Shown piece after piece: positions 8,110 to 16,918 of a stretch of DNA of 59,754 bases. Position 1 is the first letter of the stretch. Each line of letters starts with the position of its first letter. Made by a program: the position numbers and the translations under genes. The DNA is from Polyangiaceae bacterium (GTDB lineage Bacteria > Myxococcota_A > Polyangia > Polyangiales > Polyangiaceae). The DNA lies in assembly GCA_013361525.1 (NCBI GenBank), contig JABFXY010000020.1, forward strand, positions 1 through 59,754. The letters run 5' to 3'. Under the pieces are notes generated by a model that worked only from the letters and a program-made list of their open reading frames with translations, was not told the origin of the DNA and ran no database searches.

Positions 8110-9162
8110 ATGGCTCGGATCCACCGCGCGCGACGGAGAACGGCGCTCACGCTCCTCGGGGCGACGCTCCTCGTTGCGGTGGTGATCGCGATCGTCACCG
8201 GTCCGACATCGATTTCGATCCGTCACCTGCTTTCGATCGCGCTGGATCCGAGCGGGACGGGGCTCGCGACCGACGTACCGAGCTCCGAGCACGTGATCTT
8301 CTGGTCGCTTCGGCTACCGCGAGCCGTCCTCTGCGCGCTGGTCGGCGCGGCGCTCGGCGCGGGAGGTGCGGCGGCCCAAGGGCTCTTCCGCAATCCGCTA
8401 GCCGATCCGGGCCTCGTGGGCGTTTCGGCCGGCGCGACGCTCGGCGCCGCGATCTGCATCGTCCTCGCCGGCCCGCTCCTCGCGACGCAGGGGCCCTGGC
8501 TGCGCGCGGCGGCGCTCCCGATCGCGGCGTTCGTGGCCGGGGCCGTGACGACGGGGCTCGTGGTTCGGCTCGGGGGTCGCGCGGATCGTTCGGCAACTGC
8601 GACCGTGCTCCTCGCCGGGGTCGCCATCAACGCGTTCGCTGGCGCGATGGTCGGCCTCCTCTCGCACATCGCGTCCGACGCCGAGCTTCGCAACTTCACC
8701 TTCTGGACGCTGGGCGGAATGAGCGGCGCGACCTGGTCGAAGGTCGCGCTCACGACACCGTTCGTCGCCGTGTCCATCGCGGTGCTGTTTCGTCACGCGC
8801 GCTCGCTCGACGTGTTCGCGCTCGGCGAGGTCGATGCGCGTGTCACCGGTGTCGACGTGACGGTGCTTCGTCGCTCCGTCATCGGCGCGCTCGCGCTCGG
8901 CGTGGGCGCGGCCGTTTCGGCGGCCGGCCTCGTCGGCTTCGTCGGTCTCATCGTGCCGCACCTGGTTCGGCTGTGGATCGGCCCGAAACACGGAGGGCTC
9001 ATCCCCGCGAGCGCGCTCGCGGGCGGCGCACTCGTTGTTATCGCGGACAGCCTCGCGCGCACGCTCGCCGCACCGACGGAGCTTCCAGTCGGGCTCCTCA
9101 CAGCTTCGGTCGGCGCGCCGTTTTTCCTGCACCTCCTGCGACGCGAAGTGAAACGGCCATGA
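8110..9162 (+). CDS. FecCD/BtuC-family ABC importer permease
   Basis: A 350-residue integral membrane protein with about nine to ten hydrophobic segments. Seen motifs: LRLPRA near residue 75, [26 protein letters not shown] (classic FecCD segment), GGMSG, and [17 protein letters not shown], the cytoplasmic coupling region. Members import Fe-siderophores, haem or cobalamin with a periplasmic binding protein. None is encoded nearby. AAGGGA lies eight to nine bases before the ATG. The stop overlaps the ATPase start (ATGA), so both are translated together. Confidence 0.9.
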   Translation: MARIHRARRRTALTLLGATLLVAVVIAIVTGPTSISIRHLLSIALDPSGTGLATDVPSSEHVIFWSLRLPRAVLCALVGAALGAGGAAAQGLFRNPLADPGLVGVSAGATLGAAICIVLAGPLLATQGPWLRAAALPIAAFVAGAVTTGLVVRLGGRADRSATATVLLAGVAINAFAGAMVGLLSHIASDAELRNFTFWTLGGMSGATWSKVALTTPFVAVSIAVLFRHARSLDVFALGEVDARVTGVDVTVLRRSVIGALALGVGAAVSAAGLVGFVGLIVPHLVRLWIGPKHGGLIPASALAGGALVVIADSLARTLAAPTELPVGLLTASVGAPFFLHLLRREVKRP

Positions 9163-9953
9163 TCGCGTGCGAAGCCGTGACGAAATCGCTCGGCGGGCGA
9201 CGTGTTCTCGATGCCATCTCGGCGAAGATCACGCCGGGAAAGGTGCTCGGTCTCATCGGGCCGAACGGTGCCGGCAAGAGCACGCTGGTCCGCACGCTCG
9301 CCGCAGAGACGCGTCCCGACGAAGGACGCGTCACCATCGACGGCAACGACGCCGCCGCGCTTTCGCCGCTCGCCCTCGCGAAGGTGCGGGCGATGTTGCC
9401 GCAGAGCCCGGAGCTGGTCTTCGATTTCACGGTTCGAGAGCTGGTGCTCCTCGGCCGCACGCCGCACGCGCAGGCGGAGACGAAGGCATGCACCGCCATG
9501 GTCGATCGATGCCTCGCGGCGGTCGGCCTGGCCGCGCAGTCCGAGCTTCCGGCGACGTCGCTTTCTGGTGGGGAGCGGCAACGAGCCCATCTCGCACGTG
9601 TGCTCGCGCAGATCGGGCTGGGCGAAACGGGTCGCTACCTTCTGCTCGACGAGCCGGTGTCCAACCAAGACCCGGCTTGGCAGCTTCGCCTGCTCGATGT
9701 CGTGCGCGAGGTCTCGCATCGAGGGGTGGGGGTCGCCGTCGTTCTTCACGACCTCAACCTCGCAGCGCGCTCGTGCGACGAGCTCGCGCTCCTGCGAAAA
9801 GGGACGGTCGCCGAGGTCGGGCCGCCTGCAGACGTGCTTCGGCCTGCGCTGCTGCAAGACGTGTTCGAGGTCGAGGCGCACGTCGACCAGGATCCGTGGG
9901 TCGCGGGGATTCCACGGGTCACCTTTCGGTCGGTGTCGAAGCCTCTCGGCTGA
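9159..9953 (+). CDS. ABC importer ATPase, HmuV/FecE type
   Basis: A 264-residue ATP-binding subunit for the preceding permease. Walker A GPNGAGKST (residues 34-42), Q-loop at MLPQSPE, signature LSGGERQRAHLARVLAQ, Walker B YLLLDEPVSNQDP, and H-loop VVLHDLNLA are all intact. The overall spacing, and the Asp-Gln-Asp loop NQDPAWQ, look like haem importer ATPases (HmuV), but cobalamin or siderophore ATPases are close relatives. The start is the ATG inside the ATGA overlap. A 92-bp gap separates it from the ZIP transporter gene, which may be in the same metal-responsive unit. Confidence 0.9.
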   Translation: MIACEAVTKSLGGRRVLDAISAKITPGKVLGLIGPNGAGKSTLVRTLAAETRPDEGRVTIDGNDAAALSPLALAKVRAMLPQSPELVFDFTVRELVLLGRTPHAQAETKACTAMVDRCLAAVGLAAQSELPATSLSGGERQRAHLARVLAQIGLGETGRYLLLDEPVSNQDPAWQLRLLDVVREVSHRGVGVAVVLHDLNLAARSCDELALLRKGTVAEVGPPADVLRPALLQDVFEVEAHVDQDPWVAGIPRVTFRSVSKPLG

Positions 9954-10008
9954 ATCCGAGACGCTGGACACCCGAGCCTCGACGGGACTACTGTGGTTAC
10001 GTAAACGG

Positions 10009-10022
10009 GTTGCATCTGCAAC
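10009..10022. promoter_or_regulatory. Candidate metalloregulator operator before the ZIP transporter
   Basis: GTTGCATCTGCAAC is a 14-bp near-perfect palindrome (6-bp arms, two-base centre) ending 23 bases before the ZIP start codon. A second perfect 8-bp palindrome, TTACGTAA, lies at 9997-10004. The position fits an operator or promoter region. A Zur-type regulator is an inference from the gene, not from a known consensus. Confidence 0.4.
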
Positions 10023-10045
10023 GCGTTCGTATCCGCGGATAGAAG

Positions 10046-10951
10046 ATGCTTCTCACCTGTGTGGTCGCCATCGTGGCCGTGACGCTCGGGGCCGCCCTCG
10101 GCGCGAGTCGTACGGCGGCGGAGCGGCTGCTCGGCCCGATCCGAGCTGCAGGGCTGGGCTCGGGCGCCCTCGCCGTGTTCGGTCAACTGTTGCCCGAGGC
10201 CGCGCACGATCTCGGCTTCTTCTCGATCGTGCCCTTCGCGGTCACGCTCTTCGGCTCCGCCGTCCTCGAGCGGATCCTCGCGCGCCCCACGGCGCTCGCG
10301 AGCAATCAAGCGCCGAAGGCAGCGCGCGCGACGTTCGAGCTCGGGCTCATCGCGCTCGGCATTCATCAGCTCGTCGAAGGGGTCGCGCTCGGCGCGATCG
10401 GCGTCGACTCGCATCATCCGGCCGGGATCAGCGTCGCCCTCGCAATCAGCGCGCACACCGTTCCGCTCGTCGCGATGTTCACGCTGGTCATCTCGAAGAC
10501 CACGGGTCGCGCTGGCGCGCTCTCGCGCGCTTCCGTGCTCCTCGTCGCGAGCGTCGCGGGTGTTCTCGCCTCCGGTTTGCCGCGCGCTGCGCAAGCCGTC
10601 GAGTCGTCGCACGGTTGGATCCACGCGGGCGTGGCCGGGCTTCTGCTCCACGCGATCCTGCACGCAGCTGGACCGATGCGCCTCCACGGCCACGGTCACG
10701 GCGACGGCCATGATCACGGCCACGATCATGATCACGGCGACGGCCTGGATCGCGGCTGGGGCATCCCCGAGACGGGCGCAGCCGTCGCGGGTGCCGGGCT
10801 CGTCCTGCTCGGAATCGTCGCAGCCGGGACACAGGATGCGCTGCGGTCGTCGACGACGTGGGTGGTGCTCGCGCTCGCGCTGATGCTCTCCGCGCTCGTT
10901 CATCGCGCGTGGCCGCACACCGCGCATATGCGCGCGCTCGGGCTTTTCTAA
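10046..10951 (+). CDS. ZIP-family divalent metal transporter
   Basis: A 301-residue membrane protein with about eight hydrophobic segments. The ZIP metal-binding helices are recognisable: HQLVEGVALG (about residues 113-122, matching the family H-x-x-x-E-G motif) and ISAHTVPL (about 139-146). A cytoplasmic-loop-like stretch near 215-235 is a run of His alternating with Gly and Asp, typical of zinc- or iron-binding loops of ZIPs. Members move Zn, Fe or Mn into the cytosol. The gene follows a FecCD importer and has a palindromic upstream site, so metal-dependent control is likely. No recognisable Shine-Dalgarno precedes the ATG. Confidence 0.85.
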   Translation: MLLTCVVAIVAVTLGAALGASRTAAERLLGPIRAAGLGSGALAVFGQLLPEAAHDLGFFSIVPFAVTLFGSAVLERILARPTALASNQAPKAARATFELGLIALGIHQLVEGVALGAIGVDSHHPAGISVALAISAHTVPLVAMFTLVISKTTGRAGALSRASVLLVASVAGVLASGLPRAAQAVESSHGWIHAGVAGLLLHAILHAAGPMRLHGHGHGDGHDHGHDHDHGDGLDRGWGIPETGAAVAGAGLVLLGIVAAGTQDALRSSTTWVVLALALMLSALVHRAWPHTAHMRALGLF

Positions 10952-10981
10952 ATCAGCGAGCGCGATTTCGCTACACGCTGC

Positions 10982-11027
10982 TCACCCCTGACGGGTGAAG
11001 GTGCGCGGCGTTTCGCGGGAATCCCGC
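10982..11027. terminator. Two small hairpins after the ZIP gene
   Basis: TCACCC-CTGAC-GGGTGA (10982-10998) and GCGGGA-A-TCCCGC (11015-11027) follow the ZIP stop by 30-75 bases. A TTCTTTTGCT stretch lies at about 11043-11052. They could end the ZIP transcript, but the T-tract is distant. Confidence 0.4.
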
Positions 11028-11059
11028 TCTCTGCTCGACCTGATTCTTTTGCTCCTGCT

Positions 11060-11077
11060 CGAGAATCACGATTCTCG
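11060..11077. promoter_or_regulatory. Perfect palindrome upstream of pfkA
   Basis: CGAGAATCACGATTCTCG is an 18-bp inverted repeat (8-bp arms) 53 bases before the pfkA GTG. It is AT-richer than the surroundings and well placed as an operator. The regulator is unknown. Confidence 0.45.
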
Positions 11078-11129
11078 ATGGGCTTGCCATGACGGCCGGC
11101 GCGCGGCGATGCTGTGCCGCAGGTAGCGC

Positions 11130-12257
11130 GTGGCCGAAAAGAAGAAGATCGTCCTCAACACCGGCGGCGGTGACGCGCCGGGCCTGAACGCCGTCATTCG
11201 ATCCGCGACGCTCGCCGCGCTCCAACGCGGTTGGGAGGTGTGGGGGATCAAGCACGGGTATCGCGGTCTGCTCGAGCCGAACGGGCTCATGCCGCTCGAT
11301 CGCGACGCGGTGCGTGGGATCGCGCACCTCGGCGGGACGATCCTCGGGACGGCAAACCGCGGCGACCCGTTCCACTATCCGACGATCTTGCCGGGCCAGG
11401 ACAAACCCGTGGCGGTGGATCGCTCGGACGAGATCATCGAGCGCTTCAAGGCCGAGGGCTTCGACGCGCTCGTCGCGATCGGCGGCGACGGCTCGCTCAC
11501 GATCGCGAAAAAGCTCATCGACAAAGGCCTTCCGCTGGTGATCGGTGTCCCGAAGACGATCGACAACGACGTCGCCGGCACCGACATCACGTTCGGGTTC
11601 GACACGGCCGTATCGATCGCGACCGAAGCGATCGATCGGCTTCACACGACGACGGAGGCGCACGAGCGCGTCATGGTGGTCGAGGTGATGGGCCGTCACG
11701 CCGGATGGATCGCCGTGACGGCAGGTCTCGCGGGCGGCGCGGACGCGATTCTCCTCCCGGAGATTCCGTTCCGCATCGAGCGCGTCGCGGAGAAGGTGCT
11801 CCAGCGTGAGCGGCGAGGCCGCCGTTTTTCGATCGTCGTCGCCGCCGAGGGGGCAAACCCGGCGGGCGGCGAGGTCGCGGTCAAGGTCGAGGCCGACGAG
11901 TTTCGACGCGCGCCGATCCTCGGCGGCATCGCGGAGCGCACCGCGTCGGAGCTGGCGAGGCTCACCGGCAAAGAGACGCGGAGCATCGTGCTAGGGCATC
12001 TGCAGCGCGGTGGGCACCCGTCGAGCGCCGATCGCGTGCTCGCCTTACGTTTCGGGGCGGCGGCGGTCGGGGAGATCGCAGCAGGCAGCCCGAGCGGAAT
12101 GGTGTCGATGCGCGCCGGCGACGTGCGCCTCGTTCCGTTCGAAGAAGCAGCAGGCAAGACCCGCAACGTGCCCACGGATCGCGGTATCGTCCGTAGCGCA
12201 CGCGAGCTCGGCATCTGCTTCGGTGACGAGCCGGAGACGCACTTCTCCGCAAGTTGA
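11130..12257 (+). CDS. pfkA: 6-phosphofructokinase, ATP-dependent type
   Basis: A 375-residue glycolytic enzyme phosphorylating fructose 6-phosphate. Seen: NTGGGDAPGLNAVIR (residues 10-24), GGDGSLT with Gly where PPi-dependent enzymes have Asp, GVPKTIDNDVAG with the catalytic Asp, and MGRHAGWIA for substrate binding. These favour ATP as donor. The start is a GTG at 11130 with AGG about eight bases upstream. No in-frame ATG is better placed. The length is slightly above the 320 residues of enteric PfkA because of C-terminal extension. A palindrome at 11060 may control it. The FrzS-like gene follows 88 bp later. Confidence 0.92.
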   Translation: MAEKKKIVLNTGGGDAPGLNAVIRSATLAALQRGWEVWGIKHGYRGLLEPNGLMPLDRDAVRGIAHLGGTILGTANRGDPFHYPTILPGQDKPVAVDRSDEIIERFKAEGFDALVAIGGDGSLTIAKKLIDKGLPLVIGVPKTIDNDVAGTDITFGFDTAVSIATEAIDRLHTTTEAHERVMVVEVMGRHAGWIAVTAGLAGGADAILLPEIPFRIERVAEKVLQRERRGRRFSIVVAAEGANPAGGEVAVKVEADEFRRAPILGGIAERTASELARLTGKETRSIVLGHLQRGGHPSSADRVLALRFGAAAVGEIAAGSPSGMVSMRAGDVRLVPFEEAAGKTRNVPTDRGIVRSARELGICFGDEPETHFSAS

Positions 12258-12345
12258 CCGAGGCAATACTTGCGACGGGGCGCGATACATCGATATCGTG
12301 GCGCCCATATCCGGACGACCCCCGTCGGTTCCGGTCACATACGAC

Positions 12346-14946
12346 ATGACCAAGGTCCTCGTCTTCGAGAGTGACGCAGCGTTCGCGGGTGAGCTCCGCA
12401 CCGAGCTTTCGCGCCTGGGATGTGTGGTGCAGGTCGTCGACGACGGAAACGTCGGCTTGTCGGCGGCGCAATCCGATCCGCCCAACCTGATCCTGCTGTC
12501 CATCGAGTTGCCTCGGATGAACGGCTTCTCCGTTTGCAACAAGCTGAAGAAGGATCCTCAGCTGAAGGAGGTGCCGCTCATCATCATGTCGAGCGAGTCG
12601 AGCGACGACACGTTCGAGCAGCACAAGAAGCTGCGAACGCGCGCCGAGGACTACGTCCACAAGCCGATCGCGCTCGGTGAGCTCTTGGAGCACATTCGGC
12701 GGTTCGTGCAGCTCGGCGAGGACGTCGAGGTCTCGGACGACGCCATCGTGATCGACGATGCGATCGAGCTCCTCGACGAAGAGGACGAGACCGACATCCG
12801 CGCGCGCCCCCCTGCGCCGCCGCCGAAGCAGCCGACGATGCCGCCGCCGGCTCGTCCTGCCACCGTCGCACCGCCGCCTCCTCCGCCTCCGCCCATCAAG
12901 GCTGGGCCGCTCAAGGCCGACGAAGAGATCGACGAGTTCATCGGCGACGCGTTCGAGCGCTTGATGGGCGACGACGACGAGCCGAAGGCGCAGGCAGCGG
13001 CTCCTCCGGCGCCGGCTCCGCCCGCGCCGGCTCCCGCGGCTCAGGCACGCCGCGAGCCCACGCCCGAGCCTCCGCCGGTCGAGTCGGTGCCGCCCGCACC
13101 GAAGGCTCCTTCGATCCCGCCCGCCGCGCCGCCGAAGGTCGCGTCGGTTCCTCCGCCCGCGTCGCTTCGCGTGTCGGAGCCACCGCCTGCAGCGTCCGGT
13201 GCCGCCGTCGCCGCCGCCAACGAAGAGATCGACAGGCTCCGTGGCGAGCTCAACCGCGCGAAGGACGAGGTCGTCCGGCTCTCCAAGGAGGTCGCCTCCG
13301 CGAACGCGACGGCGCAGCGCCTCGAGTCCGAGGCCGCGTCGAAGGTGTCCGCCGACGAGGTCGACATCCTCAAGCGCGAGGTCGACGATCTGCGCCAGCG
13401 CATCGCCGCGGGCGGGTCGCGCGGCGGCGTCTCGAGCAAAGAGTTTCTCGATCTGCGCGAGGCGCTGAACAAGAAAGACAAGGAGCTCATCGGGCTCCGT
13501 CACGATCTCTCCAAGAAGGACAAGGAGACGATCGATCTTCGCGATCAGACGCTCTCCCTGCAGCGCGAGAAGGCCGATCAGGTCGACAAGATCCTCGAGA
13601 TCGAGCGCAAGTGCGCGGACCTCGATGGTGCCGTCGAAGCGCTCCGCGCCGACAAAGATCTCGCGAACAAGCGCTCCGAGGATCTGAAGAACCGGCTCGA
13701 GAAGACGCAGTCGACGCTCAATGCGCGCGACGGCGAGCTCGCGCAGACCAAGCAAGCCGCGCTCGCCGCCGACGAGGGGCATGCGCGCGACATGGCCGAT
13801 GCTCGCGCGGACCACGAGCGCGCGATGAACACCGCGCGTGCGGATCACGAGCAAGCGCTCGCGACCACCCGTGCCGATTACGAACGCGAGCTCGGCGCCG
13901 CAAAAGAGCTCCACAAGCACGAGATGGAGGGGGCGCGCGCCGACCACGCGAATGCCCTCGAGCAAGCCCGCACGGAGCGCGACGCGACGGTCGAGCGGCT
14001 GAACAACGACCACGCCGGGAACGTGCGCCGCCTCGAGGCCGAGCGCGATCAGGCGCTCGCGGATCTCACGACGGAGCTCGACAACAAGCGCGAGCGCGCC
14101 CTGCAGGACCTACAGCAGCGCCTCGATCAACGCCTCGCCGAGCGCGAGCGCGAGCTCGAAGGTCAGCGCCAGGATTCGCTCGCCAAGCAGCGCGAAGAGC
14201 ACGAAGCCGTGCTCGCGAAACAGCGCTCCGAGCACGCGACGGCGCTCGCGAACGAGCAGGCCGAGCACGCGACGGCGCTCTCGAACGAGCGCGAGAAGCA
14301 CGCCGCCGACGTCGAGGAGCGGGAAGCCGCGTGGGCGACCGCAAAGGACGACCTCGATCGAAGAAACGCGGACGTCTCCAGCGCGCTCTCCGACACGCAG
14401 AAGCGCCTCGCGGCATCCGAGGCGCACGCCGCGGATCTGTCGAAGCAAATCGCGGATCTGTCGAAGCAAGCCGCGGATCTCAGCGCGAACGGCCAGCGCC
14501 TCTCGGAGGATCTCGACGCGACGAAGCGTCGCCTCTCCGAGGCGGAGGCGAGGGGACGTGAGCTCGACGGCGCGCTCGAAATCCGAACCGCCGAGCGGGA
14601 CGAGCTTCAGCAAGAGCGCGACGCGCTGCAGGCCGAGCTCGGCAAGCGCACCGGCGAGCTCGCGAAGACGAACGAGCAGCTCACCAACACGCGCGAGCAG
14701 CTCGAAAACGCGGAGGAAAAGGGCCGCGGTCTGACCGCTACCCTTCGCGCCCGCGACGAGGCGCTGGCACAAGCTCGCGAAGAGATCGACGGCCTCCAGT
14801 CGACGCTCGGGATCGAGCGAACGCGCCTCGAAAAGGCGCGCGTCAAATGGGGCGAGGATCGCGCCTCGCTCGAGCGTGCACGCGCTTCCCTCACGACGGC
14901 GCTCGAGCGCATCGCCGAGGCCGAGTCGCGACCGCTGGAGGAGTAG
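12346..14946 (+). CDS. FrzS-like protein: pseudo-receiver, Pro-rich linker, long coiled coil
   Basis: An 866-residue protein. Residues 1-125 form a receiver fold, but Ser52 occupies the phospho-acceptor Asp position (LILLSIELP), while Lys106 (HKP) is kept. Residues about 125-150 are acidic, 150-290 are Pro/Ala-rich, and 290-860 form a near-continuous coiled coil with repeated blocks of RADHE, QRSEHATAL and ADLSKQ type. Myxococcus FrzS, a polar type IV pilus motility protein, has the same order of parts and is also an atypical receiver, including the HRKLKAHADEYVAKP-like helix seen here as KLRTRAEDYVHKP. A role in polarity or motility is inferred from that. The ATG at 12346 starts exactly at the first receiver strand, so the longer upstream frame is rejected. 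Confidence 0.75.
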   Translation: MTKVLVFESDAAFAGELRTELSRLGCVVQVVDDGNVGLSAAQSDPPNLILLSIELPRMNGFSVCNKLKKDPQLKEVPLIIMSSESSDDTFEQHKKLRTRAEDYVHKPIALGELLEHIRRFVQLGEDVEVSDDAIVIDDAIELLDEEDETDIRARPPAPPPKQPTMPPPARPATVAPPPPPPPPIKAGPLKADEEIDEFIGDAFERLMGDDDEPKAQAAAPPAPAPPAPAPAAQARREPTPEPPPVESVPPAPKAPSIPPAAPPKVASVPPPASLRVSEPPPAASGAAVAAANEEIDRLRGELNRAKDEVVRLSKEVASANATAQRLESEAASKVSADEVDILKREVDDLRQRIAAGGSRGGVSSKEFLDLREALNKKDKELIGLRHDLSKKDKETIDLRDQTLSLQREKADQVDKILEIERKCADLDGAVEALRADKDLANKRSEDLKNRLEKTQSTLNARDGELAQTKQAALAADEGHARDMADARADHERAMNTARADHEQALATTRADYERELGAAKELHKHEMEGARADHANALEQARTERDATVERLNNDHAGNVRRLEAERDQALADLTTELDNKRERALQDLQQRLDQRLAERERELEGQRQDSLAKQREEHEAVLAKQRSEHATALANEQAEHATALSNEREKHAADVEEREAAWATAKDDLDRRNADVSSALSDTQKRLAASEAHAADLSKQIADLSKQAADLSANGQRLSEDLDATKRRLSEAEARGRELDGALEIRTAERDELQQERDALQAELGKRTGELAKTNEQLTNTREQLENAEEKGRGLTATLRARDEALAQAREEIDGLQSTLGIERTRLEKARVKWGEDRASLERARASLTTALERIAEAESRPLEE

Positions 14947-14963
14947 TCGACCGACCCGCCGGC

Positions 14964-14987
14964 GCTGCCCTCGTGTTCGAGGGCAGC
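14964..14987. terminator. Bidirectional terminator between the FrzS-like gene and cdd
   Basis: GCTGCCCTCG-TGTT-CGAGGGCAGC, a perfect 10-bp stem with a four-base loop, lies 18 bases after one stop and 17 before the convergent stop. Confidence 0.7.
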
Positions 14988-15003
14988 GAGCCCGCGCGGC
15001 TCG

Positions 15004-15417
15004 TCAGAGCGAGTCTTTGCGGAACGCGTCCGGCAGGAGCGCGGAGAGGGTCGTGTCCTTCGTCGCGCCCGGGATGCCGTCGACGATCAGCCGCACGGGC
15101 ATGTCCATCGCGAACTCGGCGAGCACCTGCCTGCACGCGCCGCACGGCGAGCCGGCGGCGGGGCCGCGCGTTGCGACGACGATGGCGACCGGATCCGATT
15201 GCCCCGCCGCGACCATTTGCGCGATCGCCGACCGCTCCGCACAAAGACACAGCCCGAACGACGCGTTCTCGACGTTGCATCCCGCGAAGATGGCGCCCGA
15301 ACGCGTGACGAGCGCCGCACCCACTTGGTAACCCGAATACGGCGCGTGCGCGTTGAGTCGCACCGCAAGCGCGCGCGACTCGAGCAGAGGCCAATCGATG
15401 ACCGGCTCGGTGCTCAT
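15004..15417 (-). CDS. cdd: Cytidine deaminase
   Basis: A 137-residue, homotetrameric-type enzyme converting (deoxy)cytidine to (deoxy)uridine. Seen: NAHAPYSGYQVGAAL (substrate loop), Cys59-Ala-Glu61 (zinc ligand and proton shuttle) and Pro91-Cys92-Gly-Ala-Cys95 (two further zinc ligands). The three-Cys ligand set is that of the short tetrameric class. The start ATG at 15417 overlaps the stop of the purine nucleoside phosphorylase gene (ATGA), forming a nucleoside-salvage operon. Family length is normal. Confidence 0.92.
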   Translation of the reverse strand: MSTEPVIDWPLLESRALAVRLNAHAPYSGYQVGAALVTRSGAIFAGCNVENASFGLCLCAERSAIAQMVAAGQSDPVAIVVATRGPAAGSPCGACRQVLAEFAMDMPVRLIVDGIPGATKDTTLSALLPDAFRKDSL

Positions 15418-16292
15418 CCGCCGAGGCCCTTCTGCCCCACGAGGCTCTCCCCAGCTCGGCCGACACCTTCGACCCAGCCCGAAAGCAACGCGACGAAGCG
15501 ATCCCGCGCGGCGCGGGCGGTGTGCTCCACCTCGGAGTGGTCGAGCTTGTGGCCGGTCATGCCGGCTGCGAGGTTGGTGATGCACGACACCGCGCCCACG
15601 GGGACACCCATGTGGCGGAGCGCGATCACCTCGGGCACGGTGCTCATGCCGACGGCGTCGGCACCGAGGCGACGGCACATCTCGATCTCGGCCGGCGTTT
15701 CGTACGTCGGTCCGAGCAGCCCGGCGTAGATGCCTTCGGTGAGCTCGACGTTGGCCGCGCGCGCGGCCGCTTTGGCGAGCTGGCGTACCGCGTGCGAATA
15801 GGCTTCGGTCATGTCGGGGAAACGCGGTCCGAGCTCGTCGATGTTCGGCCCGACGAGCGGGTTTCTTCCCATCAGGTTGAGGTGGTCGCTGATGAGCATC
15901 AAATCGCCCGGGCTGAAGGAGCGACGAAGCCCACCGGCGGCGTTGGTGAGGAGCACGGCGTGGCAGCCCAGGCGAGCGAGCAATCGCGCACCGAAGACGA
16001 CCTTCGACGGCTCGTGGCCTTCGTACGCGTGGACGCGGCCTTGAAGGCACGCGACCGCGACGCCGCCAGGGCCTTCACCGAGGACCAGGTTGCCCGCGTG
16101 TCCGACCACCGCGGAGCGGGGCATGTTGGGGATGTCCGCGTACGGGAACGGCTTCGCGTTCTTCAGCGAATCCGCCCACGCTCCGAGGCCGGAGCCGAGC
16201 ACGACGCCTACCTTCGGCGCGACGAATCCCGGCTGCTTGACGATGAAATCACGCGCTTGGTCAAGCGCGCGCAGAAGGTCGAGGGTTTCCAT
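15414..16292 (-). CDS. Purine nucleoside phosphorylase, trimeric class
   Basis: A 292-residue enzyme that cleaves purine nucleosides with phosphate. Seen: GVVLGSGLGAWAD phosphate loop (residues 29-41), GHAGNLVLGE, VFGARLLARLG, LTNAAGG, LISDHLNLMGRNPLVGPN, YAGLLGPTYETPAE, GADAVGMSTVPEVIALRHMG, and CITNLAAGM, which together are the PNP/MTAP family signature. The presence of Glu in the ETPAE loop and Asn in ITNLA fit guanosine/inosine specificity of the trimeric type. It is co-transcribed with cdd through an ATGA overlap. Confidence 0.92.
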   Translation of the reverse strand: METLDLLRALDQARDFIVKQPGFVAPKVGVVLGSGLGAWADSLKNAKPFPYADIPNMPRSAVVGHAGNLVLGEGPGGVAVACLQGRVHAYEGHEPSKVVFGARLLARLGCHAVLLTNAAGGLRRSFSPGDLMLISDHLNLMGRNPLVGPNIDELGPRFPDMTEAYSHAVRQLAKAAARAANVELTEGIYAGLLGPTYETPAEIEMCRRLGADAVGMSTVPEVIALRHMGVPVGAVSCITNLAAGMTGHKLDHSEVEHTARAARDRFVALLSGWVEGVGRAGESLVGQKGLGG

Positions 16293-16427
16293 GCGAGGCG
16301 CGGCATCCTAGCCCAGAGCTTGCGGGTTTGAGCTCGCGACTCGGCCTCCAACCCTCCACGGTGGACGATTCCAGATGCGAGCTGGGCCGGCCTGTACTAG
16401 CCTCCGCGCCCTTTCAAGGAAGCCCAC

Positions 16428-16769
16428 ATGAGCACGAAGTTTGCTGACTTCATCACCGAGAAGAAGCTCGATCGCCGCCGGATCATCGCAGCATCCGAGA
16501 AGCTCGAGCGGCTGCGCCCCGAGGACCGTGCGGTCAAGCTCTCGAAGCGCAACGCGAAGGCGAAGGCCGCCGCTGGCGGTGAAGAGGCGAAGAGCGCAGC
16601 TCCCGCGTCGAAGCCGCGCAGCGGTCGCCCGGTCACGAACCGCGCGATCGAGGCCGCTATCGCAGGCAAGGAGCTCACCGGTCCGCAGAAGACGCGCATC
16701 CTCCGCGCGGTCAACGCGCTCCTCGAGACGAAGAAGCAGGGCGCCGTCGAGCTGACGGCCCTCTTCTGA
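16428..16769 (+). CDS. Small, highly basic protein of unknown function
   Basis: A 113-residue protein with a good ribosome site (AAGGAAG, about eight bases before ATG). It is rich in Lys, Arg and Ala. An N-terminal helical part (KFADFITEKKLDRRRI) is followed by a low-complexity KAKAAAGGEEAKSAAPASK linker (residues about 45-62) and a C-terminal part with RPVTNRAIEAAIAG and GPQKTRILRAVNALL helices. The composition suggests nucleic-acid or ribosome binding, but I recognise no family. It stands alone with a 135-bp 5' region holding an 11-bp palindrome TCCACGGTGGA (16355-16365), a TACTAG candidate -10 near 16395, and a perfect hairpin after the stop. High expression is plausible. Confidence 0.75.
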   Translation: MSTKFADFITEKKLDRRRIIAASEKLERLRPEDRAVKLSKRNAKAKAAAGGEEAKSAAPASKPRSGRPVTNRAIEAAIAGKELTGPQKTRILRAVNALLETKKQGAVELTALF

Positions 16770-16793
16770 TCGATTCCCCCTGATCGTTTCTTG

Positions 16794-16817
16794 GGCGCGG
16801 GGTGATGACCCCGCGCC
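16794..16817. terminator. Terminator hairpin shared by convergent small genes
   Basis: GGCGCGGGGT-GATG-ACCCCGCGCC, a perfect 10-bp stem with four-base loop, 24 bases after the basic-protein stop and two bases from the stop of the possible 32-residue frame on the other strand. No T-tract on either side. Confidence 0.65.
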
Positions 16818-16819
16818 GC

Positions 16820-16918
16820 TCAGCGCACCTTGGTCAAGGTCCGCAGAGCTTTCGGCAGCGCCTGCAGGTCCGCGCCGATCAGGACGACGGTGAGAGCGAT
16901 GGCGATCGCGAGCAGCAT
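16820..16918 (-). CDS. Possible 32-residue single-span membrane peptide
   Basis: The minus strand from 16918 encodes MLLAIAIALTVVLIGADLQ followed by ALPKALRTLTKVR: one hydrophobic helix with a positively charged C-terminus, as in many bacterial small membrane proteins. GGAAGGAG is present but about 14 bases from the ATG, longer than usual. The frame ends right beside the perfect hairpin at 16794-16817. The longer open frame upstream to 17158 has no protein-like features. It could be real or chance; nothing else occupies the 540 bases between the basic protein and the sigma factor. Confidence 0.4.
   Translation of the reverse strand: MLLAIAIALTVVLIGADLQALPKALRTLTKVR

Noticed and set aside
11962..14013. 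683-residue open frame antisense to the FrzS-like gene
   Set aside because: Translation is a repetitive Arg/Leu-rich mirror of the coiled-coil coding strand; no domain.
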